DNA of 45,112 bases from Acidisoma sp. L85 (GCF_009765865.1 NZ_LMUQ01000026.1:65751-110862); one strand, 5' to 3'; positions 15,918-25,586 are shown, counted from the stretch's first letter. A program made the numbers and translations. The notes: generated by a model not told the origin, from the sequence alone.

Positions 15918-16002
15918 GTCATGGCACGCACAGGCCTGCCATCCACGCCTTACCTTAGTGAGGCAAGCAAGGCGTGGATGCTCGGCCTGCGCCGAGCATG
16001 AC
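15918..16002. repeat. Dispersed paired-hairpin element, copy D
   Basis: The GCACGC-type head is on the left (partly degraded, GGCA...TGCC still pairs), followed by CATCCACGCCTT, a spacer, AAGGCGTGGATG and the CTCGGC-type head ending CATGAC. The conserved flank (GAACGGTTCAACC...ACATCCT) continues to about 16038, four bases from the trxA stop codon. Confidence 0.85.
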
Positions 16003-16041
16003 GTGATGGAGTGAGAACGGTTCAACCAGAGACATCCTCCT

Positions 16042-16368
16042 CTAGAGGCTGCGCTCGATCCAGGCTTTCAGCACGCTCTTCGGCGCCGCGCCGACCTGGG
16101 TCGCCGCCGGCTTGCCGTTATTGAACAGGATCAGAGTCGGGATGCCGCGTACCGCGTAGTTGTTCGGGGTCTCGGGATTCTCGTCGATATTGACCTTCGC
16201 GATGGTCAGCTTGCCCTCGTACTCGGCCGCGATCTCCTCGAGCGCCGGAGAGATTGCGCGGCAGGGGCCGCACCACTCGGCCCAGAAGTCGACAACCACG
16301 GGACCCGTGGCCTTCAGCACGTCCTCGTTGAAGCTCGCATCCGTAACGGCCTTGGTATTTCCAGCCAT
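16042..16368 (-). CDS. trxA: Thioredoxin 1
   Basis: 108 aa, the canonical thioredoxin size, with the redox site WAEWCGPC near 29-36 and the cis-proline region [10 protein letters not shown]. It is a cytoplasmic disulfide reductase serving ribonucleotide reductase, peroxidases and others. GAGG upstream of the ATG supports the start. It follows addA by 105 bp on the same strand, an order found in many alphaproteobacteria. Repeat copy D lies immediately past its stop and may serve as its 3' end structure. Confidence 0.97.
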   Translation of the reverse strand: MAGNTKAVTDASFNEDVLKATGPVVVDFWAEWCGPCRAISPALEEIAAEYEGKLTIAKVNIDENPETPNNYAVRGIPTLILFNNGKPAATQVGAAPKSVLKAWIERSL

Positions 16369-16473
16369 GGGAACCTCGCTTGAGCCGACGCCCTGGGGCG
16401 GAGCGGCGATGATGGGATGTTGACGTGAATCTGGTCCCTCGGCGGCTCCGGGGCAAGCTTTCGCTGCGGCGCG

Positions 16474-19400
16474 TCAGCCTTGTCCATGGGTTGTAGAAGG
16501 CCGCTGCGCGCCCGGCGCATGGGGATCGAGCAGCGACTCGGCAAGCTCGGCGACCGTCGCGGTCTCGGTCCAGACCAGGGCACAGCGGACACGGTGGTCT
16601 GGGAAGATCGCCCGCAAGAGGGCGCGGTAGGCCGCCATTTGGCGCAGATACAGCACCGGAGTCGCCTCCACGGCCTCGGGCGGCTGGCGGTTCGTCTTGT
16701 AGTCGATGGCGAGCACCACCCCATCCGAGACTGCCAGGCGATCCACGACGCCCGTGATCACCAGCCCGGCAACCTCGCCCGCGAGCGGCACCTCGGCACG
16801 GCTGCCGGGGGCGAAGGCCATGACGAGCGCCGGATGGCGAAGGAGGGCGACGACGCTTGCCGCGAGGCTTTGAGCTTCTTCACCACCAAGGCCGGTGCCG
16901 CTGCGGCCAAGATAGGCGCGCGCCGCGGCGAGCCGCTCCGGGTCCGGCAGCGCGGGCAAGTGCTGCAGCAGTCCGTGGATCAGGGTGCCGCGCCCGAACC
17001 GCTGCTCGGGCGCCACGCCGCGCAGCAGCGGAGAACCCGCCTGAGGTACCGGACCAAGTGACACGTTCTCCGGCCGGCTCGGCGCGAGGGGCTGAGGTCT
17101 GGCAGCCTCGGGCGGCGGCATGGCGGCTTGCCAGAACGGCGCCGTGCCCGCCCATTGTGGCAAAGCGGCGACAGCGGAAGCGGCTGCTGCCGTCTTGCGC
17201 TTGATGGGCCGACGCTGCGGCGAGTCGAGCGCCAGCCAGGCGCCTGGCCACTCAGTTTCGGGTATTGCGGACGGCACCGTCTCCGCGCCGATCGCCGCGA
17301 AGCCCTTGGCGGCGAGGCTGTGCCAGGACGCCATGTTGCCGCGTGTCGCCGTTTCCCAGCCGCAGATGATGAGACGGTCCTCGGCCCGCGTCAGCGCGAC
17401 ATAAAGGAGGCGGTGGTGCTCCTCCGTGGCGCGCTGCTGCATCGTCTGACGGAAAGCACGGCTGCGGTCGCAGTGCAGATCCTTGCGTGGGCAGAAGATG
17501 GGCAGATCGAGCTCGTCCTCCATCTGGTCCCGCATCCAGAGCAGTTGCACCCGATCCGCAGCGGGCAATGCGCCGCTATCTGCGAGAATGACCAGAGGCG
17601 CTTGCAAACCCTTGGAGGCATGGACGGTCATGATCCGCACGGCATCGCCCGCCGCGTCCGGCTCACGCTTCGCCTCTGCGGTGGACTGGCGCAGCCAGTG
17701 GAGAAAGCCCTGCAGCGAGGGCGGATGCGCGGCGGCATAGGCTAGGGCGGCGCCCAGCAACTCATCGACGGGCTCGGCGGCTTCCGGTCCCAGCCGAGCG
17801 AAAAGCCTGGCGCGTCCGCCCTGGGCGCCGAGCGCCTGGGTGAGGAGCGCATGCGGCGAGGCGTAATCGACACGTGCGAGCAAGGCGCGAAAATGGGCGA
17901 GGGCGGCGGTCCATTCGGGCCGCTCGATCGCACGGGCCTGGAGCGCATCGTAGAGGCGATCCTGTGGCCGTCCGGCGGCGAGCGCCATCAGACTGTCGTC
18001 GGACAGACCACCGAGCGGACTGGTGAGCCAACAGGCGAACGAGAGGTCGTCCTCGGGCAATAGCAGCGCGTCGCAAAGGGCGATGAGGTCCTGCACCGCG
18101 GGCTGGCGCACGAGCGTGAGGCGATCGAGTCCGGCGACTGGGACCCCCGCCGCCTTCAGCGCGCGGACCAGCGCATTCGCCATCGGCGCGCGTTTGCGCA
18201 GGAGGATGAGGATATCGCCCGGGCGCAGTGGCCGCCCTTGGCTTTCCAGCATCGCGCCTTCGGCGATCTGCCGCGCGATCCAGGCGGCGACTGCCCGCGC
18301 CACGGTCTCGGGGCCGGAGGTCTGGGCGAGGTTGCGCTCGGGAATGGTCCAGGCTTGCGGCGGAGCCTTCTGCGGCTGTGGGACAAGCGGCCAGATCTCG
18401 ACGCGCCCGGCATCGTCCGGCCGGGCAGAGACATGCGCGAGCGGCGGGGCGCCGGGTTCCACCACGCCCTGCCGCGCGGTGGGATCGGCGAAGACTGCGT
18501 CAACCAGTTGCAGCACCGGCCTAGTCGAGCGGAAGGAGACGTCGAGCGCGCCGTCATGCCAGGGTTCGGCGGCCGCGCGGACCCGCTCAGCGAGCACGCG
18601 GCGCCATTCGTCGAAGGAGGCGAGGTCCGCGCCCTGGAAGCCGTAGATCGACTGTTTGCGGTCGCCCACGGCGAAGACCGTCCGGGGCTCCTGCCGCGCG
18701 CCGGTGCCGGCGAAGAACTCGGCGGTGAGGCTGCCGGCGATGGTCCATTGCGCGGGCGCCGTGTCCTGCACCTCGTCCAGCAGCAGATGGTCGAGGCCGT
18801 GGTCCATTTTGAACAGCACCCAGGCGGCGCCCGGATCATGCAGCAAGGCATTGGAGCGCGTGATGAGATCGCCGTAATCCATCAGCGCCTCGCGCTGCCG
18901 CCGCTTGGTTTGACCACGCAGTACCGGCAGCGCCAGGCGCAGGAAGGACGCGGAGAGATCCGCGAGCCGGGTCGCGGCGAAGGCGTCGGTCAGGCCGACG
19001 AGGCGGCTCTGCTCGGCCTCGATGATGGGCCAGATTTCAGGCCGTGCGGCGTCCAGGCCCTTGTTGACGAAGAATTTCTGGGCAGTGGCGGTCTCGTCCT
19101 TGTTGAGGAAGCCGCGCAGCCAGGTGTCCCAGGCCGCTTTTCTTTCAGGTGCGGGCAGCGCGAGCCAATCCAGCAGGCGCAGCGCCCTCTCTTTCGCGGA
19201 GGCGGTGCCGCCAGCGGCGATGCCCTCAAGCGCCGCCCGAACGTGGCTTTCACGCGGCCAGTTTAGCGCGGCCGCCCAAAGCTCTGCCTCCGACCGGTGG
19301 GCGCCGAGGGCTATCCGTTGCCGTGCGACCAGGGCTTCCGTGTCATGGCGAAGCAGTCCCGACATGCGCTCCCGCGCGCCATCGACTTCGCGGATCAGGC

Positions 19401-20010
19401 GGTCGAGGTCGTCGGCGCTGATCTGGCCGGCGAGGCTATCCACCGCGTGTCGCAGGGCGGGTTCCTCATCGCGCATCCCAGCGAGCATGCGCTCCTGCTC
19501 CTCCCGCAGGCTGAGCTGGGCATCGCGCTCGTCCAGCAGGCGGAAATGCGGGGAGATGCCGGCTTCGAGAGGGAAACGACGGAGCAGCGACTGGCAGAAG
19601 GCGTGGATGGTGTCGATCCGCATCCCGCCTGGAAGGTCGAGCACGGTGGCGAATAGCGCTCGAGCCCGCTGCCGCACCGCTTCCGATCGTTCCGCGCCCA
19701 GCTCCCGCAACCCGTCATCGAGGTCGGTGTCGTCGAGCGTTACCCAGCGCCCGAGCCGGTCTTGCAGCCGCAGCGCCATTTCGGCGGCGGCGTTGCGGGT
19801 GAAGGTCAGGCAGAGGATGCGGCCGGGATGCACGCCGGCGAGCATGAGGCGCAGCAGCCGGTCGGTGAGAAGCTTGGTCTTCCCGGATCCCGCGGAGGCC
19901 GCGACGAAGGTCGAGACTTTCGGGTCGGACGCGGCTTGCTGATGGCCGGTGGCGCGAGCGCGCGCTTCGGCCACCGCATCGGTGGGGCTGTCGTCGGCGA
20001 GGGCGCTCAT
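16474..20010 (-). CDS. addA: AddA helicase-nuclease subunit of the AddAB double-strand-break repair complex
   Basis: 1178 aa from the ATG at 20010, which overlaps the addB stop as ATGA (an in-frame ATG at 20037 lies inside addB). It is a UvrD/RecB-type superfamily 1 helicase: Walker A ASAGSGKT at 38-45, Walker B DEVQDT at 412-417, and helicase motif VGDRKQSIYGFQGADL. A C-terminal RecB-type nuclease has Asp1103 and Lys1105 in AIDYKTN. With AddB it resects DNA ends and loads RecA. All motifs are intact, so it should be functional. Cotranscription with addB and murU is near certain given the overlaps. Confidence 0.96.
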   Translation of the reverse strand: MSALADDSPTDAVAEARARATGHQQAASDPKVSTFVAASAGSGKTKLLTDRLLRLMLAGVHPGRILCLTFTRNAAAEMALRLQDRLGRWVTLDDTDLDDGLRELGAERSEAVRQRARALFATVLDLPGGMRIDTIHAFCQSLLRRFPLEAGISPHFRLLDERDAQLSLREEQERMLAGMRDEEPALRHAVDSLAGQISADDLDRLIREVDGARERMSGLLRHDTEALVARQRIALGAHRSEAELWAAALNWPRESHVRAALEGIAAGGTASAKERALRLLDWLALPAPERKAAWDTWLRGFLNKDETATAQKFFVNKGLDAARPEIWPIIEAEQSRLVGLTDAFAATRLADLSASFLRLALPVLRGQTKRRQREALMDYGDLITRSNALLHDPGAAWVLFKMDHGLDHLLLDEVQDTAPAQWTIAGSLTAEFFAGTGARQEPRTVFAVGDRKQSIYGFQGADLASFDEWRRVLAERVRAAAEPWHDGALDVSFRSTRPVLQLVDAVFADPTARQGVVEPGAPPLAHVSARPDDAGRVEIWPLVPQPQKAPPQAWTIPERNLAQTSGPETVARAVAAWIARQIAEGAMLESQGRPLRPGDILILLRKRAPMANALVRALKAAGVPVAGLDRLTLVRQPAVQDLIALCDALLLPEDDLSFACWLTSPLGGLSDDSLMALAAGRPQDRLYDALQARAIERPEWTAALAHFRALLARVDYASPHALLTQALGAQGGRARLFARLGPEAAEPVDELLGAALAYAAAHPPSLQGFLHWLRQSTAEAKREPDAAGDAVRIMTVHASKGLQAPLVILADSGALPAADRVQLLWMRDQMEDELDLPIFCPRKDLHCDRSRAFRQTMQQRATEEHHRLLYVALTRAEDRLIICGWETATRGNMASWHSLAAKGFAAIGAETVPSAIPETEWPGAWLALDSPQRRPIKRKTAAAASAVAALPQWAGTAPFWQAAMPPPEAARPQPLAPSRPENVSLGPVPQAGSPLLRGVAPEQRFGRGTLIHGLLQHLPALPDPERLAAARAYLGRSGTGLGGEEAQSLAASVVALLRHPALVMAFAPGSRAEVPLAGEVAGLVITGVVDRLAVSDGVVLAIDYKTNRQPPEAVEATPVLYLRQMAAYRALLRAIFPDHRVRCALVWTETATVAELAESLLDPHAPGAQRPSTTHGQG

Positions 20011-23000
20011 GTCGCATCCTCCCCGCTGCCACCCCATTCGCCGAGCCGGGCAAGTTGGCCGTATGCCGAGTCACGCACGATGCGGCCGGGATGCGGACGC
20101 GCGAGATAAGGCGTGGCGGGGTCGTTGAAACGCGCCACTAAGGCAGCCAGCGCCTCGACCGCCTGAGCCGCGAGATTGGCGAGCAAAGCCGCGTCACCGT
20201 CGCCGATGATCACGAGGTTGCCCGGGTCATGGCCGCCCTGGAGCCGCCAATAGGCGAGTTCGCCAGCCGGTCCGGTCACTTCATCGCCGAAGGCGCCGAG
20301 CGCGGCCATCGCCGCTTCCAGCACGAGCTGCGGCCGATGGCCGTCGATCACCTGCTGCGCGGGCGGCGGCGCGCCGGTCTTGTAGTCGATGATGGCGAGG
20401 GTACCGTCCGTGCGCCTCTCGATCCGGTCGGCTCGGCCGGTCAGCGTGAAGGGTCCGCTGGGCGTTTGCAGCACAAGTTCGCCCGAGCGTTCGGTGGCGA
20501 CCGCGGCGATCTCGATCAGCGCGCGGCGGCGGGTCTCCTCCCCGGCGATCCAATCGGCGATGCGGAGCAGGCGCGGGCGCCACCAGTTGGCCAGCGCCGG
20601 TCGAAGGCGGGCCTCGCCGAGAGCGCGCTCCATCGCGACGCGCAGCCTTTCCGGCGAGGCAGCGTTCCAGGTCGCAGCGGCCTCCGCGAGGAACAGTTCC
20701 ATGCCGCGATGGACGAGGCGGCCATAATCGGCGGCATCCGTCGCCTGGTCGATCGGGTCCAGCTCGCGCAGGCGGAGGATGCGCTGTGCATAGAGGGCGT
20801 AGGGATCAGCGATCCAGGTCTCGATCTGGGTAACGCTGAGCCTGCGCGGACGTTGCGCCACCGGCGGGCGGGGTGCGGGCGGCGATACGGGGCGCGGCGC
20901 CCCTTGTGGCTGATCCAGCGCCTCGGCCCAGCGGGCTGCGGGATGTTCGGGAAGCGTGATGCCGCCGCCAGCGAGCAGCGCCTCCAGTCGTTTGATCCAG
21001 CGCGCGGGCACGGCCGGAGCGCCGTTCAACCGGCGCGGGGTGCTCAGGACGACGGTGGGGGCGGCGCAGGCGAGGGACACGAAGTCATGCGCGGCCTGGC
21101 CGATCGCCTCCTCAGGCGACGGCAAGCCGGCCTCCTCGCGCATCCGGCGGCTCAGCCAGGGGCCGGGGTCGGTGGCGGGTGGCCAGACGCCTTCGACCAA
21201 GCCGCCGAGAACGATCAGCTCCGCGCTTTGCAAGCGGGCCTCAAGGGCGCCCCAGATGAAAACGCGGGGATGCAGCGTGGCGCCGCTGCCACGTTCCCGG
21301 CCGCGCAGCGCGCGGCGGCTACGCACCACGGCGCCCTCCAAAAGCGCGTCTAACAGGCCGGGTAGGGTCGCGGGCAGGCAATCCGGCAGCGTCGCCAGGG
21401 CGGGCAAAGCGTCGGCCAGCAGCGTGGCGACAGCTTCGCCTTCCTCGGCGGCCCATAGGACATCCGCGCCGTCCTCCTCGTCATTCGCGGCGACCGCTTC
21501 AGCGCTGGCTAAAAGTCCCGACAGAAGGGCGGCGGGAGAGGCGGCGAAAGTGCCATCGGCGATACGCAGCAGCGGCAGCAGCGCCGCCTGAACCCGGTCG
21601 AGCAAGTCGCGCGCAATGACCGCATCCGCCTCCTTGACGCGCCGTGCCAGACCGAGAGCTTGGCGCAGGCCGGGCAGGCCCGGCGAAGGCCGCGGGCCTC
21701 GCAAGCAGATACCTTCGAGCTTGCGCGCGGCGGCCCGGCACTCAGCGGGCGGCAGGCCAAAGGCGGCGAGAGGGTGTTTCAGGAGAGAGAGCAGCGGCAC
21801 CGGGGCGAGACCCTCCGCCACCGCCTGGGCGAGCAGGCGCAGCAGGGTCGCGGGGGGTGTCTCGGCGAGGCTTTCACCGGCGCTGTCATCGGCGAGGACG
21901 CCGAACCGGCCGAGTTCTGCCGCCACCCGCGCCGCCAAGGCGCGATCGGGCGTTACCAGCACGGCGCGGCTGCGGGGCGTTTCCAGCGTGTCGCGGAGAA
22001 TGAGGGCGATGGCGACCGCTTCCTGCTGCTGGTCGGTTGCTCGCAGCCTCGACAGGCCCGCGGTCGCACCTTCCAGACTCGCCGTGTCGCCCTGGCGCCA
22101 ATCGCCGAGGGCTTCCGCGGGAAGCAGCGCGCGAGAGAAAACAGCGAAGCGGGAAGGCGGCGGACGAGGAGGCGCGCCACTCTCGAAGTCCCGCACATCG
22201 CCGCTCGTCGCGCCCATCGCGGTGAGGAAATGGCCCAGCCCGTGTTGCGGATGACCATGGGTTAGGCTCTTCCACGCCGCGTCCGGCATGCCGTGGTCGA
22301 GGCCAGGAAGAATAACCGCGCCCTGCGGCAGGCCAGCGACGATCCGGGCGAGGCGGGCGACCGCCGGAATGCCGCCGGTCACGCCCGCGACCCAGACCGG
22401 CGCCTCGGGCGGTGCTGCCTTCCAGGCCTCGGCCTGAGCGCGCAGGAGTGCGTTCTGTCGCGCGACCGGATCCATCAAGCCAGTCTCGGCAAGAACGGCC
22501 GGCCATTGCTCCGTCGCGATGGTCAGGAAGGTGAGGGTCTTCTGCCAATGTGCGGCGAGTTCCTCGGGCACCGCGGCTTCCAATGCCTGAGCGAGCGGCA
22601 CCTCGGCGCGCTCGGCCTCGTCGAGCAGCCGGGCCAGCTCGCGGGCGAGGCGCCAGGCGGCGTCCAGTCCGGCGCCGACACCCATCGCCTGTTCGAGCGC
22701 CAGAATGAGGCGGGTGAGGGCGGCCAGGCGCTGCGCTTCAGGAATAGCCGGAGCCAGCAAGTCCGAGGTGCCACCGAGGATCAGCGGCGTTTCGTCCGGC
22801 GCGCCGATCGCCGCGATGCGCGGCAGCAGCATCGGCCGCCCGTCGGTGGCTCGCAGGAATGCCTCGCCTAGGGACCGCGCGGCGCGCCGCGTGGGCAGTA
22901 GAATAAGCCCCTCGGCCTGCGCCAGAGGAGATGGACCTTGGCGGTCGAGCCAGATTGCCGCCAGCGTGTCGAGGAAGGGGCGGTCGGGCGGGATGTCGAA

Positions 23001-23018
23001 AAGCTGGAGCGGCCTCAC
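20007..23018 (-). CDS. addB: AddB nuclease subunit of the AddAB double-strand-break repair complex
   Basis: 1003 aa from the GTG at 23018, which overlaps the stop of the upstream nucleotidyltransferase gene as GTGA; a longer start at 23096 would lie deep within that gene. The N-terminal half is an inactivated helicase-like region without a canonical Walker A (LILLPTRRAARSLGEAF near 37). The C-terminal RecB-type nuclease is present, with Asp878 and Lys880 in IIDYKTG. This is the alphaproteobacterial AddB type, paired with AddA immediately downstream. Some sequence stretches are Ala/Pro-rich, but no frame break is seen. Confidence 0.95.
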   Translation of the reverse strand: MRPLQLFDIPPDRPFLDTLAAIWLDRQGPSPLAQAEGLILLPTRRAARSLGEAFLRATDGRPMLLPRIAAIGAPDETPLILGGTSDLLAPAIPEAQRLAALTRLILALEQAMGVGAGLDAAWRLARELARLLDEAERAEVPLAQALEAAVPEELAAHWQKTLTFLTIATEQWPAVLAETGLMDPVARQNALLRAQAEAWKAAPPEAPVWVAGVTGGIPAVARLARIVAGLPQGAVILPGLDHGMPDAAWKSLTHGHPQHGLGHFLTAMGATSGDVRDFESGAPPRPPPSRFAVFSRALLPAEALGDWRQGDTASLEGATAGLSRLRATDQQQEAVAIALILRDTLETPRSRAVLVTPDRALAARVAAELGRFGVLADDSAGESLAETPPATLLRLLAQAVAEGLAPVPLLSLLKHPLAAFGLPPAECRAAARKLEGICLRGPRPSPGLPGLRQALGLARRVKEADAVIARDLLDRVQAALLPLLRIADGTFAASPAALLSGLLASAEAVAANDEEDGADVLWAAEEGEAVATLLADALPALATLPDCLPATLPGLLDALLEGAVVRSRRALRGRERGSGATLHPRVFIWGALEARLQSAELIVLGGLVEGVWPPATDPGPWLSRRMREEAGLPSPEEAIGQAAHDFVSLACAAPTVVLSTPRRLNGAPAVPARWIKRLEALLAGGGITLPEHPAARWAEALDQPQGAPRPVSPPAPRPPVAQRPRRLSVTQIETWIADPYALYAQRILRLRELDPIDQATDAADYGRLVHRGMELFLAEAAATWNAASPERLRVAMERALGEARLRPALANWWRPRLLRIADWIAGEETRRRALIEIAAVATERSGELVLQTPSGPFTLTGRADRIERRTDGTLAIIDYKTGAPPPAQQVIDGHRPQLVLEAAMAALGAFGDEVTGPAGELAYWRLQGGHDPGNLVIIGDGDAALLANLAAQAVEALAALVARFNDPATPYLARPHPGRIVRDSAYGQLARLGEWGGSGEDAT

Positions 23019-23764
23019 CGAGGCTCCCCGGAGACATGATCGCGCAGACGGTTTTCGGCCCAGGCGAGGTCGGCGGGTCTCGAGAGGTGGAACCACAACC
23101 CGTCATGGACGACGCCGCGCAGCCGCTCTTTCGCCATGGCGCGATCCCAGAGCCGGTTCATGCTGAAGGGTGCGGGCGGCGCGTCCTGGAACAGGCGGGG
23201 CGTGAGGATCTGGAGACCGGCAAAGACATAGGGCACGATCTCGCGCTCACGCGGACGGCGGGGGATGCCCCAGCGATCCAGCGCGAAATCCCCTGCGCCG
23301 ACTTCGCCCACAACATGGGCGCCGCGATGAAAGGCCAGCACGCCATCGGCCTCCGTCTCCGCTGTCATCGCACCCGCAAGACGGTCGAGGATTGGAATTG
23401 GGCCGTCGAGCCAGAAGGCGTCGCCGTTGATGACGTAGAAGGGCGCCTCGCCGAGCCAGCCGCGCGCCAGCGCCGTGGCCACGGCGCCGCCGGTGCCCAG
23501 CAGCGTCGTCTCGTCCAGCACCCGCACGGCGGGACCATTCACGCGCCCGGCAAGATGGTCGGCAACGGCTTTCGCCTGCCAATGGGCATTGACGACGACC
23601 TGTCGCACCCCCACCGCCGCAAGGCGATCCAGCGCATGGTCGAGAAGGGCCCGGCCCTGCAACTGGAGCAGCGCCTTGGCGGTCCCATCGGTCAGCGGCC
23701 GCATGCGCGTGCCGAGGCCGGCGGCGAGAACCATCGCGTGGGTCGGCATCTTTGGCCCGGTCAT
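23015..23764 (-). CDS. murU: MurU-like nucleotidyltransferase (NTP-sugar transferase)
   Basis: 249 aa. The nucleotide-binding signature VLAAGLGTRMRPLT with the downstream lysine (TAKALLQLQG) is at about 12-36, and VINGDAFWLDG carries the metal-binding Asp. This matches N-acetylmuramate 1-phosphate uridylyltransferase (MurU) and other small GT-A pyrophosphorylases. In peptidoglycan recycling MurU makes UDP-MurNAc. Its ATG overlaps the tsaE stop (ATGA) and its stop overlaps addB. The kinase AmgK, which normally sits between tsaE and murU, is absent here, so the function as MurU is inferred from family and position only. Confidence 0.82.
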   Translation of the reverse strand: MTGPKMPTHAMVLAAGLGTRMRPLTDGTAKALLQLQGRALLDHALDRLAAVGVRQVVVNAHWQAKAVADHLAGRVNGPAVRVLDETTLLGTGGAVATALARGWLGEAPFYVINGDAFWLDGPIPILDRLAGAMTAETEADGVLAFHRGAHVVGEVGAGDFALDRWGIPRRPREREIVPYVFAGLQILTPRLFQDAPPAPFSMNRLWDRAMAKERLRGVVHDGLWFHLSRPADLAWAENRLRDHVSGEPR

Positions 23765-24237
23765 GCGCTGGCGAGCCCCGCGAGCAGCGTGGGCGATCCG
23801 CTCAGGCTGGCAAACCGGCTGTCGTCCGGCCCGATGGAAAGCGTGATCGTCAGAGCCTCAGGCGGCGTCTCGCCCAGGCGCTCCGGCCATTCGATGAGGG
23901 CGATGTCCCGCACCGCTTCCTCCAGGCCCAGCTCGGCGAGATCATCGGCGCGGTCGATGCGCCAGAGGTCGTAGTGATGCACCGGACCCGCAGGCGTGTC
24001 GTAAGTTTGCACCAAGGTGAAGCTCGGGCTTGGCACGTCGAGCGCCGGATCGCCGGTCAGCGCGCGGAGCAAGGCGCGGGCGAAGGCGGTTTTCCCCGCG
24101 CCAAGCTGACCTTGCAGCAAAACGACATCGCCTCTCCGCAGCAGAGGCGCGAGCCGCGCCGCCAGTGCCTCCGTTGCCGCAAGTGTTGGCAGGGCGAGGG
24201 TCGTCGAGTCGGGTGGTGCGAGCATGGCGGCGACCAT
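23761..24237 (-). CDS. tsaE: tRNA threonylcarbamoyladenosine biosynthesis ATPase TsaE
   Basis: 158 aa, normal for TsaE. The P-loop LQGQLGAGKT is at 41-50. It continues with the family motifs SPSFTLVQTYDTPAGPVHHYDLWRI and LIEWPERLG (each read as part of the expected order). TsaE drives turnover of the TsaBD complex that makes t6A37 in ANN-decoding tRNAs. It is the first gene of the minus-strand unit leading into murU, addB and addA. The initiator at 24237 has AGG very close, so the exact start is uncertain. It is divergent from the ferredoxin-NADP reductase gene. Confidence 0.93.
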   Translation of the reverse strand: MVAAMLAPPDSTTLALPTLAATEALAARLAPLLRRGDVVLLQGQLGAGKTAFARALLRALTGDPALDVPSPSFTLVQTYDTPAGPVHHYDLWRIDRADDLAELGLEEAVRDIALIEWPERLGETPPEALTITLSIGPDDSRFASLSGSPTLLAGLASA

Positions 24238-24389
24238 GCCTCAAGGGTGATGGGACCGGAAGCGCGTCAGGGGAGGAGATGATCGGTCTCATCATGCTTC
24301 GGTTGCGAGCTAGGAAAGACGGTTTTGGCGGTGGCGCGGGTGCTGCTTTAAGGTCCGGCCCTTGTCCGATGAAGACGGGGTTTGGCGGC

Positions 24390-25409
24390 ATGGCTGAGGT
24401 TATCGAGACGGATGTTGCCATCGTCGGCGCCGGTCCGGTCGGGCTTTTCGCGGTTTTCGAATGCGGCATGCTCAAGATCCGCAGCGTGCTGATCGACGCG
24501 CTGGACGCCGTTGGCGGGCAATGCACCGCGCTCTATCCGGAGAAGCCGATTTACGACATCCCGGCCTATCCCGCGATCGAGGCCGGCGACCTGGTTGGCC
24601 GGCTTGAGGCGCAGATCGAGCCCTTCGCGGCTCCCCGGCTGCTCGGGCGGCGGGTGATCGGTCTGTCAGGCCAGGCGGGCGCCTTCACCCTCACCACGGA
24701 TCGCGGCGATACGATTTTGGCGCGGGCGGTGATCATTGCGGCGGGGGCTGGGGCTTTCGGCCCGAACCGGCCGCCGATCGAGGGGCTCGAAGCCTACGAG
24801 GCGACAGGCGGCGTGCAGTATTACGTGCGGCGGCGCGAGGATTTTCGCGGCCGCCGGGTGGTGATCGCGGGGGGCGGCGATTCGGCGGTGGATTGGGCGC
24901 TCGCTTTGAAGGACATCGCGGCCTCCGTCGCTGTCATTCACCGGCGGCCGAAATTCCGCGCCGCTCCCGAGATGGCGGCGCGGCTGGATGAGGCGGCGGC
25001 GCGCGGCGAGATCGAGATGGTCATCCCGTTCCAGCTACACGGCCTGCGGGGCGAGGCGGGCGCTTTGACGGCTGTCGAGGTCGCGACACTGCAGGGCGAG
25101 GTGCGCAGCCTGCCGGCGGATGTGTTGCTGCCCTTTTTCGGGCTGGCAATGGATTTAGGGCCGATCGCGGAATGGGGGATCGCTTTGGAGCGTCATCACG
25201 TCCCCGTGACAGCGGCGACCTGCGAAACGAGTCTGCCCGGCGTTTTCGCCATTGGCGACGTCGCGCATTACGCGGGGAAGCTGAAGCTTATTCTTCAGGG
25301 ATTTTCGGAAGCGGCGATGGCCGCCCATGCGATCCACCCCCTCGTGCATGAGGGGGTGGCGCTGCATTTCGAGTATTCGACCAGCAAAGGCGTGCCGGAA
25401 GCGGCATGA
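24390..25409 (+). CDS. Ferredoxin-NADP(+) reductase, thioredoxin-reductase-like type
   Basis: 339 aa. The FAD motif VAIVGAGPVGLFAVFECG is near 9-26, the GGQCTALYPEKPIYDIPAYP stretch is diagnostic for this FNR class, and the NADPH-binding GGGDSAVDWA lies in the middle. The redox-active CxxC pair of true thioredoxin reductase is absent, which separates it from TrxB. It transfers electrons between NADPH and ferredoxin or flavodoxin. Starts at 24369 and 24390 are both in frame and neither has a clear Shine-Dalgarno; I chose the one that places the FAD motif at the usual distance. It stands alone, divergent from tsaE. Confidence 0.92.
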   Translation: MAEVIETDVAIVGAGPVGLFAVFECGMLKIRSVLIDALDAVGGQCTALYPEKPIYDIPAYPAIEAGDLVGRLEAQIEPFAAPRLLGRRVIGLSGQAGAFTLTTDRGDTILARAVIIAAGAGAFGPNRPPIEGLEAYEATGGVQYYVRRREDFRGRRVVIAGGGDSAVDWALALKDIAASVAVIHRRPKFRAAPEMAARLDEAAARGEIEMVIPFQLHGLRGEAGALTAVEVATLQGEVRSLPADVLLPFFGLAMDLGPIAEWGIALERHHVPVTAATCETSLPGVFAIGDVAHYAGKLKLILQGFSEAAMAAHAIHPLVHEGVALHFEYSTSKGVPEAA

Positions 25410-25431
25410 AATACCATCCGCCGGCACGCCT
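25388..25431. terminator. 11-bp inverted repeat between convergent genes, possible bidirectional terminator
   Basis: AGGCGTGCCGG (25388-25398, inside the last codons of the reductase gene) pairs perfectly with CCGGCACGCCT (25421-25431), just before the stop codon of the 50-aa gene on the other strand. The loop is 22 bases and there is no T run, so function as a terminator is uncertain. Confidence 0.4.
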
Positions 25432-25433
25432 AC

Positions 25434-25586
25434 TCAGCCGACGACGAGTAGTATGATGATGATGATGACAACGAGGCCAAGGCCGCCGCCGAGGCCATAG
25501 CCATAGTTCGTGAAGCCGCCGCCCCAGAAACCGTAGCCGCCGCCAAATAGCAGTAGCAGGATCAGGATAATGAGAATCAGGCGCAT
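25434..25586 (-). CDS. Small Gly-rich two-helix membrane protein (DUF3309-like)
   Basis: 50 aa. It starts MRLILIILILLLLFGGG, continues with a Gly/Tyr-rich linker and ends in a second hydrophobic run of Val and Ile before VVG. This layout resembles the DUF3309 group of tiny inner-membrane proteins. An AGAGG element nine bases upstream supports the ATG at 25586. Role unknown. It converges on the ferredoxin reductase gene. The 117 bp upstream of it contains no other gene. The call rests on architecture and Shine-Dalgarno only. Confidence 0.65.
   Translation of the reverse strand: MRLILIILILLLLFGGGYGFWGGGFTNYGYGLGGGLGLVVIIIIILLVVG

Noticed and set aside
18238-19266. 342-codon plus-strand frame (and similar frames near 20229-21353) antisense to addA and addB
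   Set aside because: Shadows of the long addA and addB genes; no ribosome binding sites or domains.
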